Assembly (NCBI RefSeq): GCF_021215455.1
Contig: NZ_JAJPWV010000003.1
Span: 62,001-126,000 of the forward strand
From: Mucilaginibacter roseus
Lineage (GTDB): Bacteria; Bacteroidota; Bacteroidia; Sphingobacteriales; Sphingobacteriaceae
Reading direction: 5' to 3'
Length of the DNA: 64,000 bases
The position numbers and the translations under genes were made by a program. Within the stretch, counting starts at the first letter, position 1. Every line of letters begins with the position of its first letter. The notes below the pieces were generated by a model. The model was given only the letters and a program-made list of their open reading frames with translations, ran no database searches and was not told the origin of the DNA. Below, in pieces: positions 41,728 to 51,268 of this stretch.

Positions 41728-44334
41728 ATGTCTGAAACTACCGAAGAGATACGCCTTGCCGATAATTATAGTGGAAAAGCCGATTGGAGCAAATGGGGCC
41801 CTTACCTGTCTGAACGCCAATGGGGCACCGTACGGGAAGATTACAGTGCAAATGGTGATGCCTGGAATTATGTTACACATGATATGGCCCGCAGCAAAGC
41901 CTACCGCTGGGGCGAAGATGGCATTGCCGGTATAAGCGATGATAAACAACACATCTGCCTGAGCCTGGCGCTCTGGAACGGCAAGGATGCTATTTTAAAG
42001 GAACGTTTATTTGGATTGACCAACCATGAAGGTAACCACGGCGAGGATGTAAAGGAGCTGTACTACTATCTGGATAATACACCTACGCACTCTTACATGA
42101 AAATGCTGTATAAATACCCGCAGCAAGCTTTTCCGTATGATCTGCTAATTAAAAAAAATGCCGCCGCCGGCAAGGACAAACCGGAATTCGAGCTGATAGA
42201 TACCGGCATTTTTGATGATAACGCTTATTTTGATGTTTTCACAGAATATGCCAAGGTGGACATTGACGACATCATGGTGCAATACACTATTCATAATCGC
42301 GGCAATCAAATAAGCGCTATTGACGTACTACCGCAGGTATGGTTTCGTAAAATATGGCTGAGTGGGGATGAAAAACCGGTTATCAGGCAAAGCGGCAAAA
42401 ACGCTTTTGAGTTAACATCAGCCAAAACGGGCACCTACTACCTGTACTTCGAGCAGCCTACCAATACGCTGTTTACCAATAACGAAACCAACCGGAACCG
42501 CTTATACAAAGTGGCTAATGAATTGCCGCATGTTAAAGACGGTTTTAACGAATACGTGGTTCGTAAAAATAGCAACGCCGTCAACCCTGACAAGACAGGC
42601 ACTAAAGCGGCGGTATGGCATCATATTGAGATAGAGGCCGGAGGAAATGCGGTTGTCCGTTTACGTTTGAGCCGGGTAGCTACCAACGCCCCATTTACCA
42701 GCTTCGACGAAACCATGGCAGCAAGACTTGCCGAAGCCGACGAGTTTTATGCAGCTAAGCAAACCAAGGTAGCATCAGCCGACGCAAAACTGGTGCAGCG
42801 CCAGGCCTGGGCCGGGCTGCTATGGAGCAAGCAATACTACAAATTCAACGTAAAGCGCTGGCTTGATGGCGATGCCGGAAAACCTGTACCACCAGCCAGC
42901 AGGCGCAAGGGGCGCAACGCCAACTGGAAACATTTTGTAGCCGAGGATATTTTACTGATGCCCGATAAATGGGAATACCCTTGGTTTGCCGCCTGGGACC
43001 ACGCCTTTCACTGTATTGCCGTTGCCCCGGTTGATGCCAACCTGGCCAAAAAGGAATTACAGATACTGATTGGTGTTAACCACATGCATCCCAACGGACA
43101 AATACCGGCCTATGAGTGGGATTTTAATGACACTAACCCACCGGTACAAGCCATAGCTGCTTTACAGGTGTACGAAATGGAAAAAGCGGCGACCGGCAAA
43201 GGCGATCAGCTTTTCCTGGAAACCGTATTTCAAAAACTGCTGCTCAACTTTACCTGGTGGGTTAACCGTAAGGACAGCGAGGGCAATAACATTTTTGAGG
43301 GCGGCTTTTTAGGATTGGATAATATCGGCATATTTAACCGCAGCCAGCCCGTTCCCGGCGGCGGATTTTTGGAGCAGGCCGACGGCACCAGTTGGATGGC
43401 CATGTACGCCCTTAACATGATGCGCATGGCGATGGAACTGGCCGTAACCAACAAGGCGTACGAGAGCATGGCCATTAAATTTGCCGAGCACTTTATGTAC
43501 ATAGCAGGATCTATCGCCAATATGGGTGAGGAATCTGAAGGTTTGTGGGATGATGAGGATGGTTTTTATTATGATGTGTTAAAAAAACCGAATTGTAGCT
43601 GGGAGCGATTAAAGTTACGATCAATTGTTGGGTTGATACCGCTATTTGCCGTTAGCGTATTTAAAGAAAACCAGTGGCAGCAACTGCCAGAATTAATCCA
43701 TAGGTTAGAGTGGTTCAAGGAACAACGGCCTGACCTGGTAGCGCTGGTGAGCCGCTGGCGGGATGTAAACGGCGATCAGCATCTTTTCTCGCTGTTGCGA
43801 GGCCACCGCATGAAGTTGCTGCTGAAACGGATGCTTGACCCGGAAGAGTTTTTATCAGATTACGGCATCCGCTCGCTGTCAAAAATATACGAGCAGCAGC
43901 CCTACAAATACATGCTAAACGGTGCCGATTATTCAGTTAAATATATTCCGGGTGAAAGTGACTCGAACATGTTTGGCGGTAACAGCAACTGGCGCGGGCC
44001 GGTATGGTTCCCATTAAATTACCTGATCATTTGCTCGTTAAGGCATTTCCATGAATATTATACGGATGATTTTAAGGTAGAATACCCTACAAGATCGGGG
44101 CAATACCTTACACTTTCGCAAATTGCGGATGAATTGAGCAAGCGTTTGCAGAATTTATTCCTGATAAACTCACAAGGAGAACGCCCGGCAAACGGCGGCC
44201 GCGTTAAATTTAATACGGATGAACACTTTGAATCTTACATTCCGTATTATGAATACTTTAACCCGGAAACTGGTGAAGGTTTAGGCGCCAGCCATCAAAC
44301 GGGATGGACCGCCTTAGTAGCCTTGCTTTTTTGA
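41728..44334 (+). CDS. GH63-like glucosidase (MGH1-like, alpha-glucosidase type)
   Basis: The protein has 868 residues with no signal peptide, so it is probably cytosolic. It opens with SERQWGTVREDYSANGDAWNY and carries long stretches typical of the GH63/MGH1-like (alpha/alpha)6 fold: HFVAEDILLMPDKWEYPWFAAWDHAFH, where the D in AAWDHAFH is a likely catalytic acid, GQIPAYEWDFNDTNP, and the C-terminal NSNWRGPVWFPLNYLI. It may release glucose from an intracellular oligosaccharide or glucosylated compound; the substrate cannot be read. It overlaps the glucokinase gene by 40 bp in convergent orientation. Confidence 0.75.
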   Translation: MSETTEEIRLADNYSGKADWSKWGPYLSERQWGTVREDYSANGDAWNYVTHDMARSKAYRWGEDGIAGISDDKQHICLSLALWNGKDAILKERLFGLTNHEGNHGEDVKELYYYLDNTPTHSYMKMLYKYPQQAFPYDLLIKKNAAAGKDKPEFELIDTGIFDDNAYFDVFTEYAKVDIDDIMVQYTIHNRGNQISAIDVLPQVWFRKIWLSGDEKPVIRQSGKNAFELTSAKTGTYYLYFEQPTNTLFTNNETNRNRLYKVANELPHVKDGFNEYVVRKNSNAVNPDKTGTKAAVWHHIEIEAGGNAVVRLRLSRVATNAPFTSFDETMAARLAEADEFYAAKQTKVASADAKLVQRQAWAGLLWSKQYYKFNVKRWLDGDAGKPVPPASRRKGRNANWKHFVAEDILLMPDKWEYPWFAAWDHAFHCIAVAPVDANLAKKELQILIGVNHMHPNGQIPAYEWDFNDTNPPVQAIAALQVYEMEKAATGKGDQLFLETVFQKLLLNFTWWVNRKDSEGNNIFEGGFLGLDNIGIFNRSQPVPGGGFLEQADGTSWMAMYALNMMRMAMELAVTNKAYESMAIKFAEHFMYIAGSIANMGEESEGLWDDEDGFYYDVLKKPNCSWERLKLRSIVGLIPLFAVSVFKENQWQQLPELIHRLEWFKEQRPDLVALVSRWRDVNGDQHLFSLLRGHRMKLLLKRMLDPEEFLSDYGIRSLSKIYEQQPYKYMLNGADYSVKYIPGESDSNMFGGNSNWRGPVWFPLNYLIICSLRHFHEYYTDDFKVEYPTRSGQYLTLSQIADELSKRLQNLFLINSQGERPANGGRVKFNTDEHFESYIPYYEYFNPETGEGLGASHQTGWTALVALLF

Positions 44335-45290
44335 ACCAGTGAGCTCGCGCCCAGTATAGCGGCATCGGCCTCTTTTAAATCACTTAAAAGTAACTTAACC
44401 CGCTCCCTGAAGGCAGGAAGCAGGTTAAGTTCCATATGTTTTTTAGCCGGCTTCAACAAATAATCGCCCGCCTTTATCACACCACCGAACAACACAATGG
44501 CTTGGGGTGATGAGAACATCACAAAATTGGCCAGGGCTTCGCCTAATATCCTGCCCGTTAAACTATAAACTCTTTGAGCAAGCTTATCACCCTTCAGGGC
44601 ACATTCGTTTACCACTTTGGCGGTAATATCATCTACTTTAAACTCACGCAGTTTACTATCGGGGTAAGCCTTCTTTTTCAACTGCTCCTTCGCGGTAATC
44701 ACAATTCCTGTTGCAGAGCAATAGGCTTCAACCGAGCCACGCGAGCCTGTTGACCAGTGCTTACGCCCGCCTGGCCTTATGATGGTATGCCCCAGTTCAC
44801 CTGCAATACCGTTGCAGCCGTAAAGCAAACTACCATTAACTACAATACCGCTACCAACACCGGTACCAAGCGTAATCTCGATAAAGTGCTGCATGCCCTT
44901 GGCTATGCCATACTGCATCTCGCCCGCGGCTGCGGCATTGGCATCATTGGTCAATATGCAAGGCAGATCAAACTTTTCCGTCATCAGCTTAGCCAGCGGC
45001 ACTTCATCTTTACCCCAGGGCAGGTTGGGCGCATGGTCAATACAACCGGTGTAAAAGTTACCGTTAGGTGCGCCCATACCAATACCTTTTACGGTTTTAT
45101 CACCGTGCTTTTTAATAAGCGGACTAATGTTTTCATACAATGCATCAACAAACAATTCAACGGTAGTGTAATCGGTAGTTTTTATTCGCCCTTCGTCAAG
45201 TATATTACCTGCACTATCAACCAAACCAAACTTGGTGTTGGTACCACCAACATCTATCCCTACTACAATCTCGTTGCTGTTTGCTGCCAT
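44295..45290 (-). CDS. glk: ROK family glucokinase lacking the usual zinc cysteines
   Basis: The protein has 331 residues. The ATP-binding motif is VVGIDVGGTNTKFGLVD, the glucose-contact region is LTNDANAAAAGEMQYG, and CNGIAGELGHTIIRPGG leads into the place where most ROK proteins have a zinc motif C-x-C-G-x-x-G-C-x-E. Here that segment reads GRKHWSTGSRGSVEAYCS, with the metal cysteines absent and the closing Glu kept. Zinc independence is therefore likely. It is the last gene of the pentose phosphate operon, supplying glucose 6-phosphate to zwf. Its stop end overlaps the GH63-like gene. Confidence 0.82.
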   Translation of the reverse strand: MAANSNEIVVGIDVGGTNTKFGLVDSAGNILDEGRIKTTDYTTVELFVDALYENISPLIKKHGDKTVKGIGMGAPNGNFYTGCIDHAPNLPWGKDEVPLAKLMTEKFDLPCILTNDANAAAAGEMQYGIAKGMQHFIEITLGTGVGSGIVVNGSLLYGCNGIAGELGHTIIRPGGRKHWSTGSRGSVEAYCSATGIVITAKEQLKKKAYPDSKLREFKVDDITAKVVNECALKGDKLAQRVYSLTGRILGEALANFVMFSSPQAIVLFGGVIKAGDYLLKPAKKHMELNLLPAFRERVKLLLSDLKEADAAILGASSLVQKSKATKAVHPV

Positions 45291-45308
45291 TAGTATAAAT
45301 TACCGTTT

Positions 45309-46052
45309 TTATTTAGATGCCTTTGCTTCGTCAGATAGTTTTGAGGCCGCGCCTTCATCAACCATCCACATCAGTTTGCCGCTTGCCGGGGCAAGCAGTT
45401 GTGATGGGTATTGCTCAAAATTACGCTCGCCCTCCAAAACCTCATGCAGTGCCGATGCCTTGTTGGCACCAAATACCAACACCGCTACCTTTTGCGCTTT
45501 ATTAATAAAAGGCTCGGTAAGGGTTATGCGGTACATTTGCTGTGGCTCCAGGTAATAGGCATCCACCCATTTGGTACGTTCGTGCAGCACCTCGGTATGC
45601 GGGAATAATGATGCAGTATGCCCGTCCTCGCCCATGCCTAATATCAGCAGATCAAAATTGGCTTCATCTTCACCAAAAAAGCCTCTTAATATCTGCTCAT
45701 AGTCGGCAGCGTAAGCCTTGGCATCCTTATCATCGCTCCACATCGGGAAGATGTTTTGTTTAGGGATAGGCACATGGTTAAGCAGCGTTTCAAAAGCCAT
45801 TTTAGCGTTGCTCTTCTCGTCTGTTAACGGTACCCAGCGCTCATCGCCCCAAAATACAAATACCTTGTTCCAGTCAAGCTGATCCTGGTATTCGGGCTGG
45901 GCCAGTATTTTGTGCAGCGTTACGGGCGATGAACCACCTGTAAGCGCCACGGTAAACCTGCCGTTTTTAGCAATTGCCGATGTACCGGTACTGATAAACA
46001 GATCGGCAAGGGCGGTGCAAAGCTCTACGTTATCTTTAAATATACTTATCAT
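45309..46052 (-). CDS. pgl: 6-phosphogluconolactonase
   Basis: The protein has 247 residues. VALTGGSSPVTLHKIL is the family's phosphate-binding loop, and VFVFWGDERWVPLTDEKSN and ILGMGEDGHTASLFPHTE are its signatures. It hydrolyses 6-phosphogluconolactone, the product of zwf. It lies 2 bp after zwf and 18 bp before glk. Confidence 0.92.
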   Translation of the reverse strand: MISIFKDNVELCTALADLFISTGTSAIAKNGRFTVALTGGSSPVTLHKILAQPEYQDQLDWNKVFVFWGDERWVPLTDEKSNAKMAFETLLNHVPIPKQNIFPMWSDDKDAKAYAADYEQILRGFFGEDEANFDLLILGMGEDGHTASLFPHTEVLHERTKWVDAYYLEPQQMYRITLTEPFINKAQKVAVLVFGANKASALHEVLEGERNFEQYPSQLLAPASGKLMWMVDEGAASKLSDEAKASK

Positions 46053-46054
46053 GT

Positions 46055-47578
46055 TTAGCAGTCTTTTTTACGGTCGTTACCATGTATGTTCAACGCCCAG
46101 ATATGGCCTTCGCGGGCAATAAGCGCCTCTGAGGTTTCAGGGCCCCATGATCCGGCGGCATAATTTGGAAAGTCAAGCGAATCGCGAGATTCCCATGTTT
46201 CCAGTATAGGCGTAATCACGTCCCATGCTTCCTCAACCTGGTCAGAACGCATGAACAGTGTAGCGTCGCCACGCATGGCATCAAGCAACAGGGTTTCGTA
46301 AGCTTCAGGCGTTTGCGTTGAGCAGGTATCGTAATCAAAAATCATCTCGGCCGGGTTAAGCTCCATTTCAAGGCCGGTTTTTTTGGCCATAAAACGTAAG
46401 CGGATATCCATCTGCGGCTGAATGTTAATGGTTAAACGATTAGGCATCAGGTTATCCGATTGACGCTCGTGGAAAGTTGAGTGCGGCACCGGTTTAAACT
46501 GTATGGTAATGGATGAGGTTTTCTCCTGCATGCGTTTACCGGTACGCAGGTAAAAAGGCACATCCTGCCAGCGCCAGTTATCAATAAAGAATTTGATAGC
46601 CGCAAACGTTTCAGTATTTGAATGCTTGTCAACGCCCGACTCCTCACGGTAGCCAGGTACTTTCTTGCCCTGCAACCATCCCTCGGCATACTGGCCACGA
46701 ACGGCATACTTATGCACCTCATCATGCTTCATACGGCGAACGGCACGCATTACATCAACCTTGCGGTTACGCACCTCTTCGGCCTTGAAAGATGCCGGTG
46801 GTTCCATAGCCACCATGCACAGTATCTGCAACAGGTGATTCTGTATCATATCGCGCAAAGCGCCCGAGCCTTCGTAGTAACCACCACGATCTTCAACGCC
46901 TACCTGCTCGGCCACGGTTATCTGCACGTAATCAATATAATTACGGTTCCAAAGCGGCTCAAATAAAGTATTGGCAAAGCGGAAAGCAAGTATGTTCTGT
47001 ACTGTTTCCTTACCCAGATAATGGTCAATACGGTAAATCTGCTCCTCGTTAAAAGTACGGGTAAGCAGCTTATTCAATTCGATAGCGGTTTCCTTGTTAT
47101 GGCCGAAAGGTTTCTCAATTACCATACGGTCACGCTCTACATCAGCTGCAAGACCGGCTTTTTTGATATTAACCGTTACCGCCTCAATAAATTGTGGCGC
47201 TACCGATAGATAGAACAACCTGTTGGCACGTACGCCCCAGGCTTTGCTCTGATCTTCCATTTTCTGATTCAGATCAATGTATGATTGCGCATCATTGATG
47301 TTTGACTGAAAGTATGAGATGGACTCCTTGAAAACTTCCCATTTTTCAGGGTCGGGAGCTCCGCTGCGCGAAAACTCACCTAAACCCTCGTGGAGGCGCT
47401 CTCTAAATTGGTCGTCCGTTAATTCGGTACGGCCAAGGCCAATGATGGCGAAATTATCGGGCAGCCAGTTTTCGAGGTATAAATTATATAATGCCGGTAT
47501 CAGCTTACGTTTGGCAAGGTCACCTGTACCGCCAAATATCACCATAATTACCGGATGGTCATTTTTAACCGTTTTCAT
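46055..47578 (-). CDS. zwf: Glucose-6-phosphate 1-dehydrogenase
   Basis: The protein has 507 residues. The NADP-binding loop is [19 protein letters not shown] and the active-site motif is [15 protein letters not shown], with the catalytic His and Lys intact. It catalyses the first oxidative step of the pentose phosphate pathway. Neighbours gnd and pgl complete that branch. Length and motifs are normal. Confidence 0.95.
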   Translation of the reverse strand: MKTVKNDHPVIMVIFGGTGDLAKRKLIPALYNLYLENWLPDNFAIIGLGRTELTDDQFRERLHEGLGEFSRSGAPDPEKWEVFKESISYFQSNINDAQSYIDLNQKMEDQSKAWGVRANRLFYLSVAPQFIEAVTVNIKKAGLAADVERDRMVIEKPFGHNKETAIELNKLLTRTFNEEQIYRIDHYLGKETVQNILAFRFANTLFEPLWNRNYIDYVQITVAEQVGVEDRGGYYEGSGALRDMIQNHLLQILCMVAMEPPASFKAEEVRNRKVDVMRAVRRMKHDEVHKYAVRGQYAEGWLQGKKVPGYREESGVDKHSNTETFAAIKFFIDNWRWQDVPFYLRTGKRMQEKTSSITIQFKPVPHSTFHERQSDNLMPNRLTINIQPQMDIRLRFMAKKTGLEMELNPAEMIFDYDTCSTQTPEAYETLLLDAMRGDATLFMRSDQVEEAWDVITPILETWESRDSLDFPNYAAGSWGPETSEALIAREGHIWALNIHGNDRKKDC

Positions 47579-47614
47579 TTTTTGCGATTGTTTGGTATGA
47601 ATTTGTTTATCGTA

Positions 47615-49024
47615 CTATTTCCACTCGGTGTGGAATACACCTTCGCGGTCGGTACGCTCGTACTGGTGCGCGCCAAAATAATCGCGCTGCGCCTGTACCA
47701 AATTAGTTGGCAGGGTTGCACTGCGGTAACCATCAAAATAGCTTAATGAGGCCATAAATGCCGGTAACGGAATGCCCTTGTCAACAGCTATCTTAATAAT
47801 ATCGCGGGTATCACCTTGTTTTGCCAGCAATGTAGCGCCAATCTCTTCATCCAACAGGATGTTTGGCAGATCAGGTTGCTTTTGGAATGCCTTGCGGAAA
47901 TCCTCTAAACACAACGCGCGGATGATACAGCCACCACGCCAAATTTTTGCCACCTCCTCAAGTTTAAGCTCGTAGTCATACTCTTTTGAAGCTACGAACA
48001 ATTGAGCCAAACCTTGCGCATAAGTATTGATCATGGCAAAGTAGTAGGCATTTTTAAGTTGCGCTACAAATTTTTGCTTATCAACGGCACCAATTTCGGT
48101 TGGAGTTACTTTTAATAATTCAGCAGCCTTAACACGTTCTGTTTTATAGGCTGATAGATCGCGCATGGTTACGGCGGCATCAATAACCGGAACCGGAACC
48201 TGCAGGTTCATGGCATCCTGTGATGTCCATTTACCGGTACCTTTTGAGCGGGCGCGGTCAGATACAAAATTTACCAGCAATTCATCGCTTCCTTCGTCTT
48301 TTTTCTTCAGGATATCTGATGTAATTTCGATCAGGAATGATTTAAGTTCTGTGTTATTCCACTCCTCAAATATGGGTTGCAGTTCGGCATCCTCAAAACC
48401 CAACCCGCGTTTCAGCAGGTCATAGCTTTCAGATATCAGCTGCATCAGCGCGTACTCAATACCATTGTGCGCCATTTTTACGTAGTTACCGGCAGAGCCG
48501 TTACCTAAATAAGCTACACATGGCTCACCATCAACTTTGGCGGCAATGGCTTCAAAAACAGGGCGCAGGCGCTCGTAAGCATTTTTATCGCCACCCGGCA
48601 TCATGCTTGGGCCGAAACGCGCACCTTTCTCACCGCCCGATATACCCATGCCAAAAAAGTGGATGCCCTTATCGGCCAGTTCAGTGACACGGCGGTCAGT
48701 ATCAGGGAAAAAGCTGTTACCACCATCAATTACGATATCGCCTTTTTCAAGAAACGGTAACAAGGTTTGTATAGCGGCATCAACCGGTTTACCGGCAGGC
48801 ACCAGCAGCATTATCGCTCGTGGTGTTTTTATTGAACCTACAAATTCCTCGGCAGAGGTGGTACCCTTTACTTGCTGACCTTCTTTAGCAGCTTTTTCAA
48901 AAGCGCTTGCTTTTTCAGCGTCAACGTCTAACCCTGCGGCGGCAAAGCCATGATCAGCCACGTTAAGCAGTAAATTCCTGCCCATAACGCCTAAACCAAC
49001 AATGCCAAAATCATATTGAGCCAT
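47615..49024 (-). CDS. gnd: 6-phosphogluconate dehydrogenase, decarboxylating
   Basis: The protein has 469 residues. GIVGLGVMGRNLLLNVADHG is the NADP loop and GMGISGGEKGARFGPSMMPGG holds the catalytic region; the C-terminal dimer arm ends with FHTEWK. It forms ribulose 5-phosphate, CO2 and NADPH. The gap to zwf is 36 bp and to the upstream HAD gene 32 bp. Confidence 0.95.
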   Translation of the reverse strand: MAQYDFGIVGLGVMGRNLLLNVADHGFAAAGLDVDAEKASAFEKAAKEGQQVKGTTSAEEFVGSIKTPRAIMLLVPAGKPVDAAIQTLLPFLEKGDIVIDGGNSFFPDTDRRVTELADKGIHFFGMGISGGEKGARFGPSMMPGGDKNAYERLRPVFEAIAAKVDGEPCVAYLGNGSAGNYVKMAHNGIEYALMQLISESYDLLKRGLGFEDAELQPIFEEWNNTELKSFLIEITSDILKKKDEGSDELLVNFVSDRARSKGTGKWTSQDAMNLQVPVPVIDAAVTMRDLSAYKTERVKAAELLKVTPTEIGAVDKQKFVAQLKNAYYFAMINTYAQGLAQLFVASKEYDYELKLEEVAKIWRGGCIIRALCLEDFRKAFQKQPDLPNILLDEEIGATLLAKQGDTRDIIKIAVDKGIPLPAFMASLSYFDGYRSATLPTNLVQAQRDYFGAHQYERTDREGVFHTEWK

Positions 49025-49056
49025 AGTTTTTTGTGTTTTATTTTATTGTGTTCAGA

Positions 49057-49680
49057 TTATAGTGTTTCAGTTAAGCCAAAATCGGCAAGGGCCTGTTTGG
49101 TTGTTTCAAATTCGGTATGATGTATACCCCGTATGCCCAACATAGCCGCCGCCTCGGTGAAAACCTTGCGGTCATCAATATATACTACCTCTTCGGGCTT
49201 TACCTGCGACAGATCAAGCGCGGAAAGATAAATATCTTTATCCGGTTTGCGGGTATGCACAAAGCATGACGAAGCAAAAATATCGATCCATCCCGTAAGA
49301 CCAAATTTATGTATACGGTATTCGTTCAATTCTCGCCCTTCGTTATTAACGGCCACCGTTCTGAGGTTATATTTTTTCTTTATACGACAAACCAGGTCGA
49401 TCATATCCTGATACGGGGCTGATTCGTTGTACATAAAAGCAGTAAAATCATTTGGCGTAAAGCTACGCTCCTGGTGAAATACCAGCAGGTTTACATATTC
49501 ATCGAGCGTCATTTTACCGGCCTCATACGCATCAAAAATAATGCGGTGGCGCTCGTTCATATCGGCAAAGTCGAGCGAAAAAGCCTCGGCGGCTTTCTGT
49601 CTGGAATTGCGGTCCCAACCATTGGTCAGGAACACACCGCCGAGGTCAAGAAAGAGTGCTTTTACAGCAGGCTGGCTCAT
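49057..49680 (-). CDS. HAD-IA family phosphatase within the pentose phosphate operon
   Basis: The protein has 207 residues. HAD motif I is ALFLDLGGVFLTNG, motif II Thr/Ser equivalent is VAVNNEGRE (Asn, not Ser/Thr, at the usual place), motif III is around TRKPDKDIYLSAL (Lys) and motif IV is VVYIDDRKVFTEAA. The second motif I Asp is Gly, as in the YihX-type subset. The phosphorylated substrate is not predictable; metabolite repair or a sugar phosphate is plausible because it is embedded between tal and gnd, with its start overlapping the tal stop by 4 bp. Confidence 0.8.
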   Translation of the reverse strand: MSQPAVKALFLDLGGVFLTNGWDRNSRQKAAEAFSLDFADMNERHRIIFDAYEAGKMTLDEYVNLLVFHQERSFTPNDFTAFMYNESAPYQDMIDLVCRIKKKYNLRTVAVNNEGRELNEYRIHKFGLTGWIDIFASSCFVHTRKPDKDIYLSALDLSQVKPEEVVYIDDRKVFTEAAAMLGIRGIHHTEFETTKQALADFGLTETL

Positions 49681-50804
49681 ACGGCCACCTCCCCTTTTTT
49701 ATCAGCTATGGTTTTCATCAGGCTATCAAAAGGCTTGATGAATTTCTGGATGCCTTCATCTTCCAGTTTTTGGGTAACCTCAGGGAGGCTGATACCCACA
49801 ACATCTTCCAGTTGGTAAAGCACGTAACGGGCTTCCTCATAAGTGCCATCCAAACGGGCCTCAGGGTTACCATGGTCACGGTAGGCGTTCAGCGTTTCAA
49901 CCGGAACGGTGTTCACTGTTTCAGGACCTATCAATGCCTCAACATACATAGTATCGGCAAAGGCCGGGTTTTTAGTGCTTGTGCTGGCCCAAAGTAAACG
50001 CTGCGGTTTAGCACCTTTTGCTTCAAGCGCTTTAAAGCGCTCGCTTTTAAATATATCCTTGTAAATTTGATACGCGGCCTGTGCACTTGAGATAGCCACT
50101 TTTCCTAATATCTTGCGTGCAGCAGCTTCCTTTTCAGGATTATCTTTAATAGCGGCTTCCAGCATCGGGTCAACCAGGCTGTCAATACGGCTTAAAAAGA
50201 AACTGGCTACTGATGCTACATTATCAACCGATTCGCCATTGGCTAAACGCCTTTCAATACCGGCTACATAAGCCTCAGCTACCTCACGGTAACGATCAAG
50301 GCTAAATAGCAGGGTGACATTTACATTGATACCCTCGCTGATCAGTTGCTCAATAACCGGTAGGCCCTCTTTGGTACCCGGCACCTTGATCATCACATTT
50401 TTACGATCCAGCAATTTCCATGATGAACGCGCTTCGGTAATGGTACCTTCGGTATTTAAAGCCAGACTTGGCGATACCTCCAGGCTTACATAGCCATCTA
50501 ACGCATTGGTTCTTTCGTATACGCCTTTGAACAAGTCAGCCGCGGCACGAACGTCCTCTACCGCTATCGATAGGAATATTTCTTCCGGAGTTTTGCCTTG
50601 TTTGGTCAGTTCAGCTATCGACTCGTTATAGTCATCGCTTTTGGCAATGGCTTCTTCAAAAATAGCCGGGTTTGAGGTTACGCCTCTTAAGTCGTCCTCA
50701 TCTATCAGTTTTTTTAATTCGCCTGACGCGATGAATTTACGACGGATATAGTCAAGCCAGATGCTCTGGCCGTAATCTGATACTCTTTGCAGTGGATTTT
50801 TCAT
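49677..50804 (-). CDS. tal: Transaldolase
   Basis: The protein has 375 residues, the longer form seen in several bacterial groups. Motifs: LRGVTSNPAIFEEAI, DGYVSLEVSPSLA, NVMIKVPGTKEGLPVIEQL (the Schiff-base-type Lys region) and LLWASTSTKNPAFADTMYVE. It transfers dihydroxyacetone units between sugar phosphates. It overlaps rpiB and the HAD gene by 4 bp each, a translationally coupled cluster. Confidence 0.93.
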   Translation of the reverse strand: MKNPLQRVSDYGQSIWLDYIRRKFIASGELKKLIDEDDLRGVTSNPAIFEEAIAKSDDYNESIAELTKQGKTPEEIFLSIAVEDVRAAADLFKGVYERTNALDGYVSLEVSPSLALNTEGTITEARSSWKLLDRKNVMIKVPGTKEGLPVIEQLISEGINVNVTLLFSLDRYREVAEAYVAGIERRLANGESVDNVASVASFFLSRIDSLVDPMLEAAIKDNPEKEAAARKILGKVAISSAQAAYQIYKDIFKSERFKALEAKGAKPQRLLWASTSTKNPAFADTMYVEALIGPETVNTVPVETLNAYRDHGNPEARLDGTYEEARYVLYQLEDVVGISLPEVTQKLEDEGIQKFIKPFDSLMKTIADKKGEVAV

Positions 50805-51256
50805 ATGCTTAATTTTTTTCCTAATGCGAGAACTTTATCTAACCGGCGCTGAAAACGCTCGCCACCATCATACTTCGCGTTAATGAACGCGTGCGCCAGT
50901 TCTGTAATTAACGATGCACCTAAAACACGGCCGCCAATGCACATCAGGTTCATATCGTCGTGCTCAACGCCCTGGTGTGCCGAGTAGCTTTCGGTTATTA
51001 ATGCCGCGCGGATACCATTTATTTTATTGGCCGCTACCGATACGCCAACGCCGCTGCCGCAAACTGCTATACCTTTTTCAACCTCACCGCTTACAATGGC
51101 TTTGGCAAGGGGCACAACAATATCCGGATAATCATCAACAGCGTCATACTCGTGGGCGCCATAGTCAACAATTTCATAACCTTCGCTTTGCAGTTGTTTT
51201 ACCAGCGATTGTTTTTGATCAAAACCGGCATGATCGGCCGCTATTCCAATTTTCAT
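50801..51256 (-). CDS. rpiB: Ribose-5-phosphate isomerase B
   Basis: The protein has 151 residues. GIAADHAGFDQKQSLV at the N-terminus, GIAVCGSGVGVSVAANKI with the catalytic Cys, and HDDMNLMCIGGRVLG are the RpiB signatures. It interconverts ribulose and ribose 5-phosphates. The gene lies 12 bp after tkt. Confidence 0.95.
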   Translation of the reverse strand: MKIGIAADHAGFDQKQSLVKQLQSEGYEIVDYGAHEYDAVDDYPDIVVPLAKAIVSGEVEKGIAVCGSGVGVSVAANKINGIRAALITESYSAHQGVEHDDMNLMCIGGRVLGASLITELAHAFINAKYDGGERFQRRLDKVLALGKKLSI

Positions 51257-51268
51257 ATCAGGTGTATA

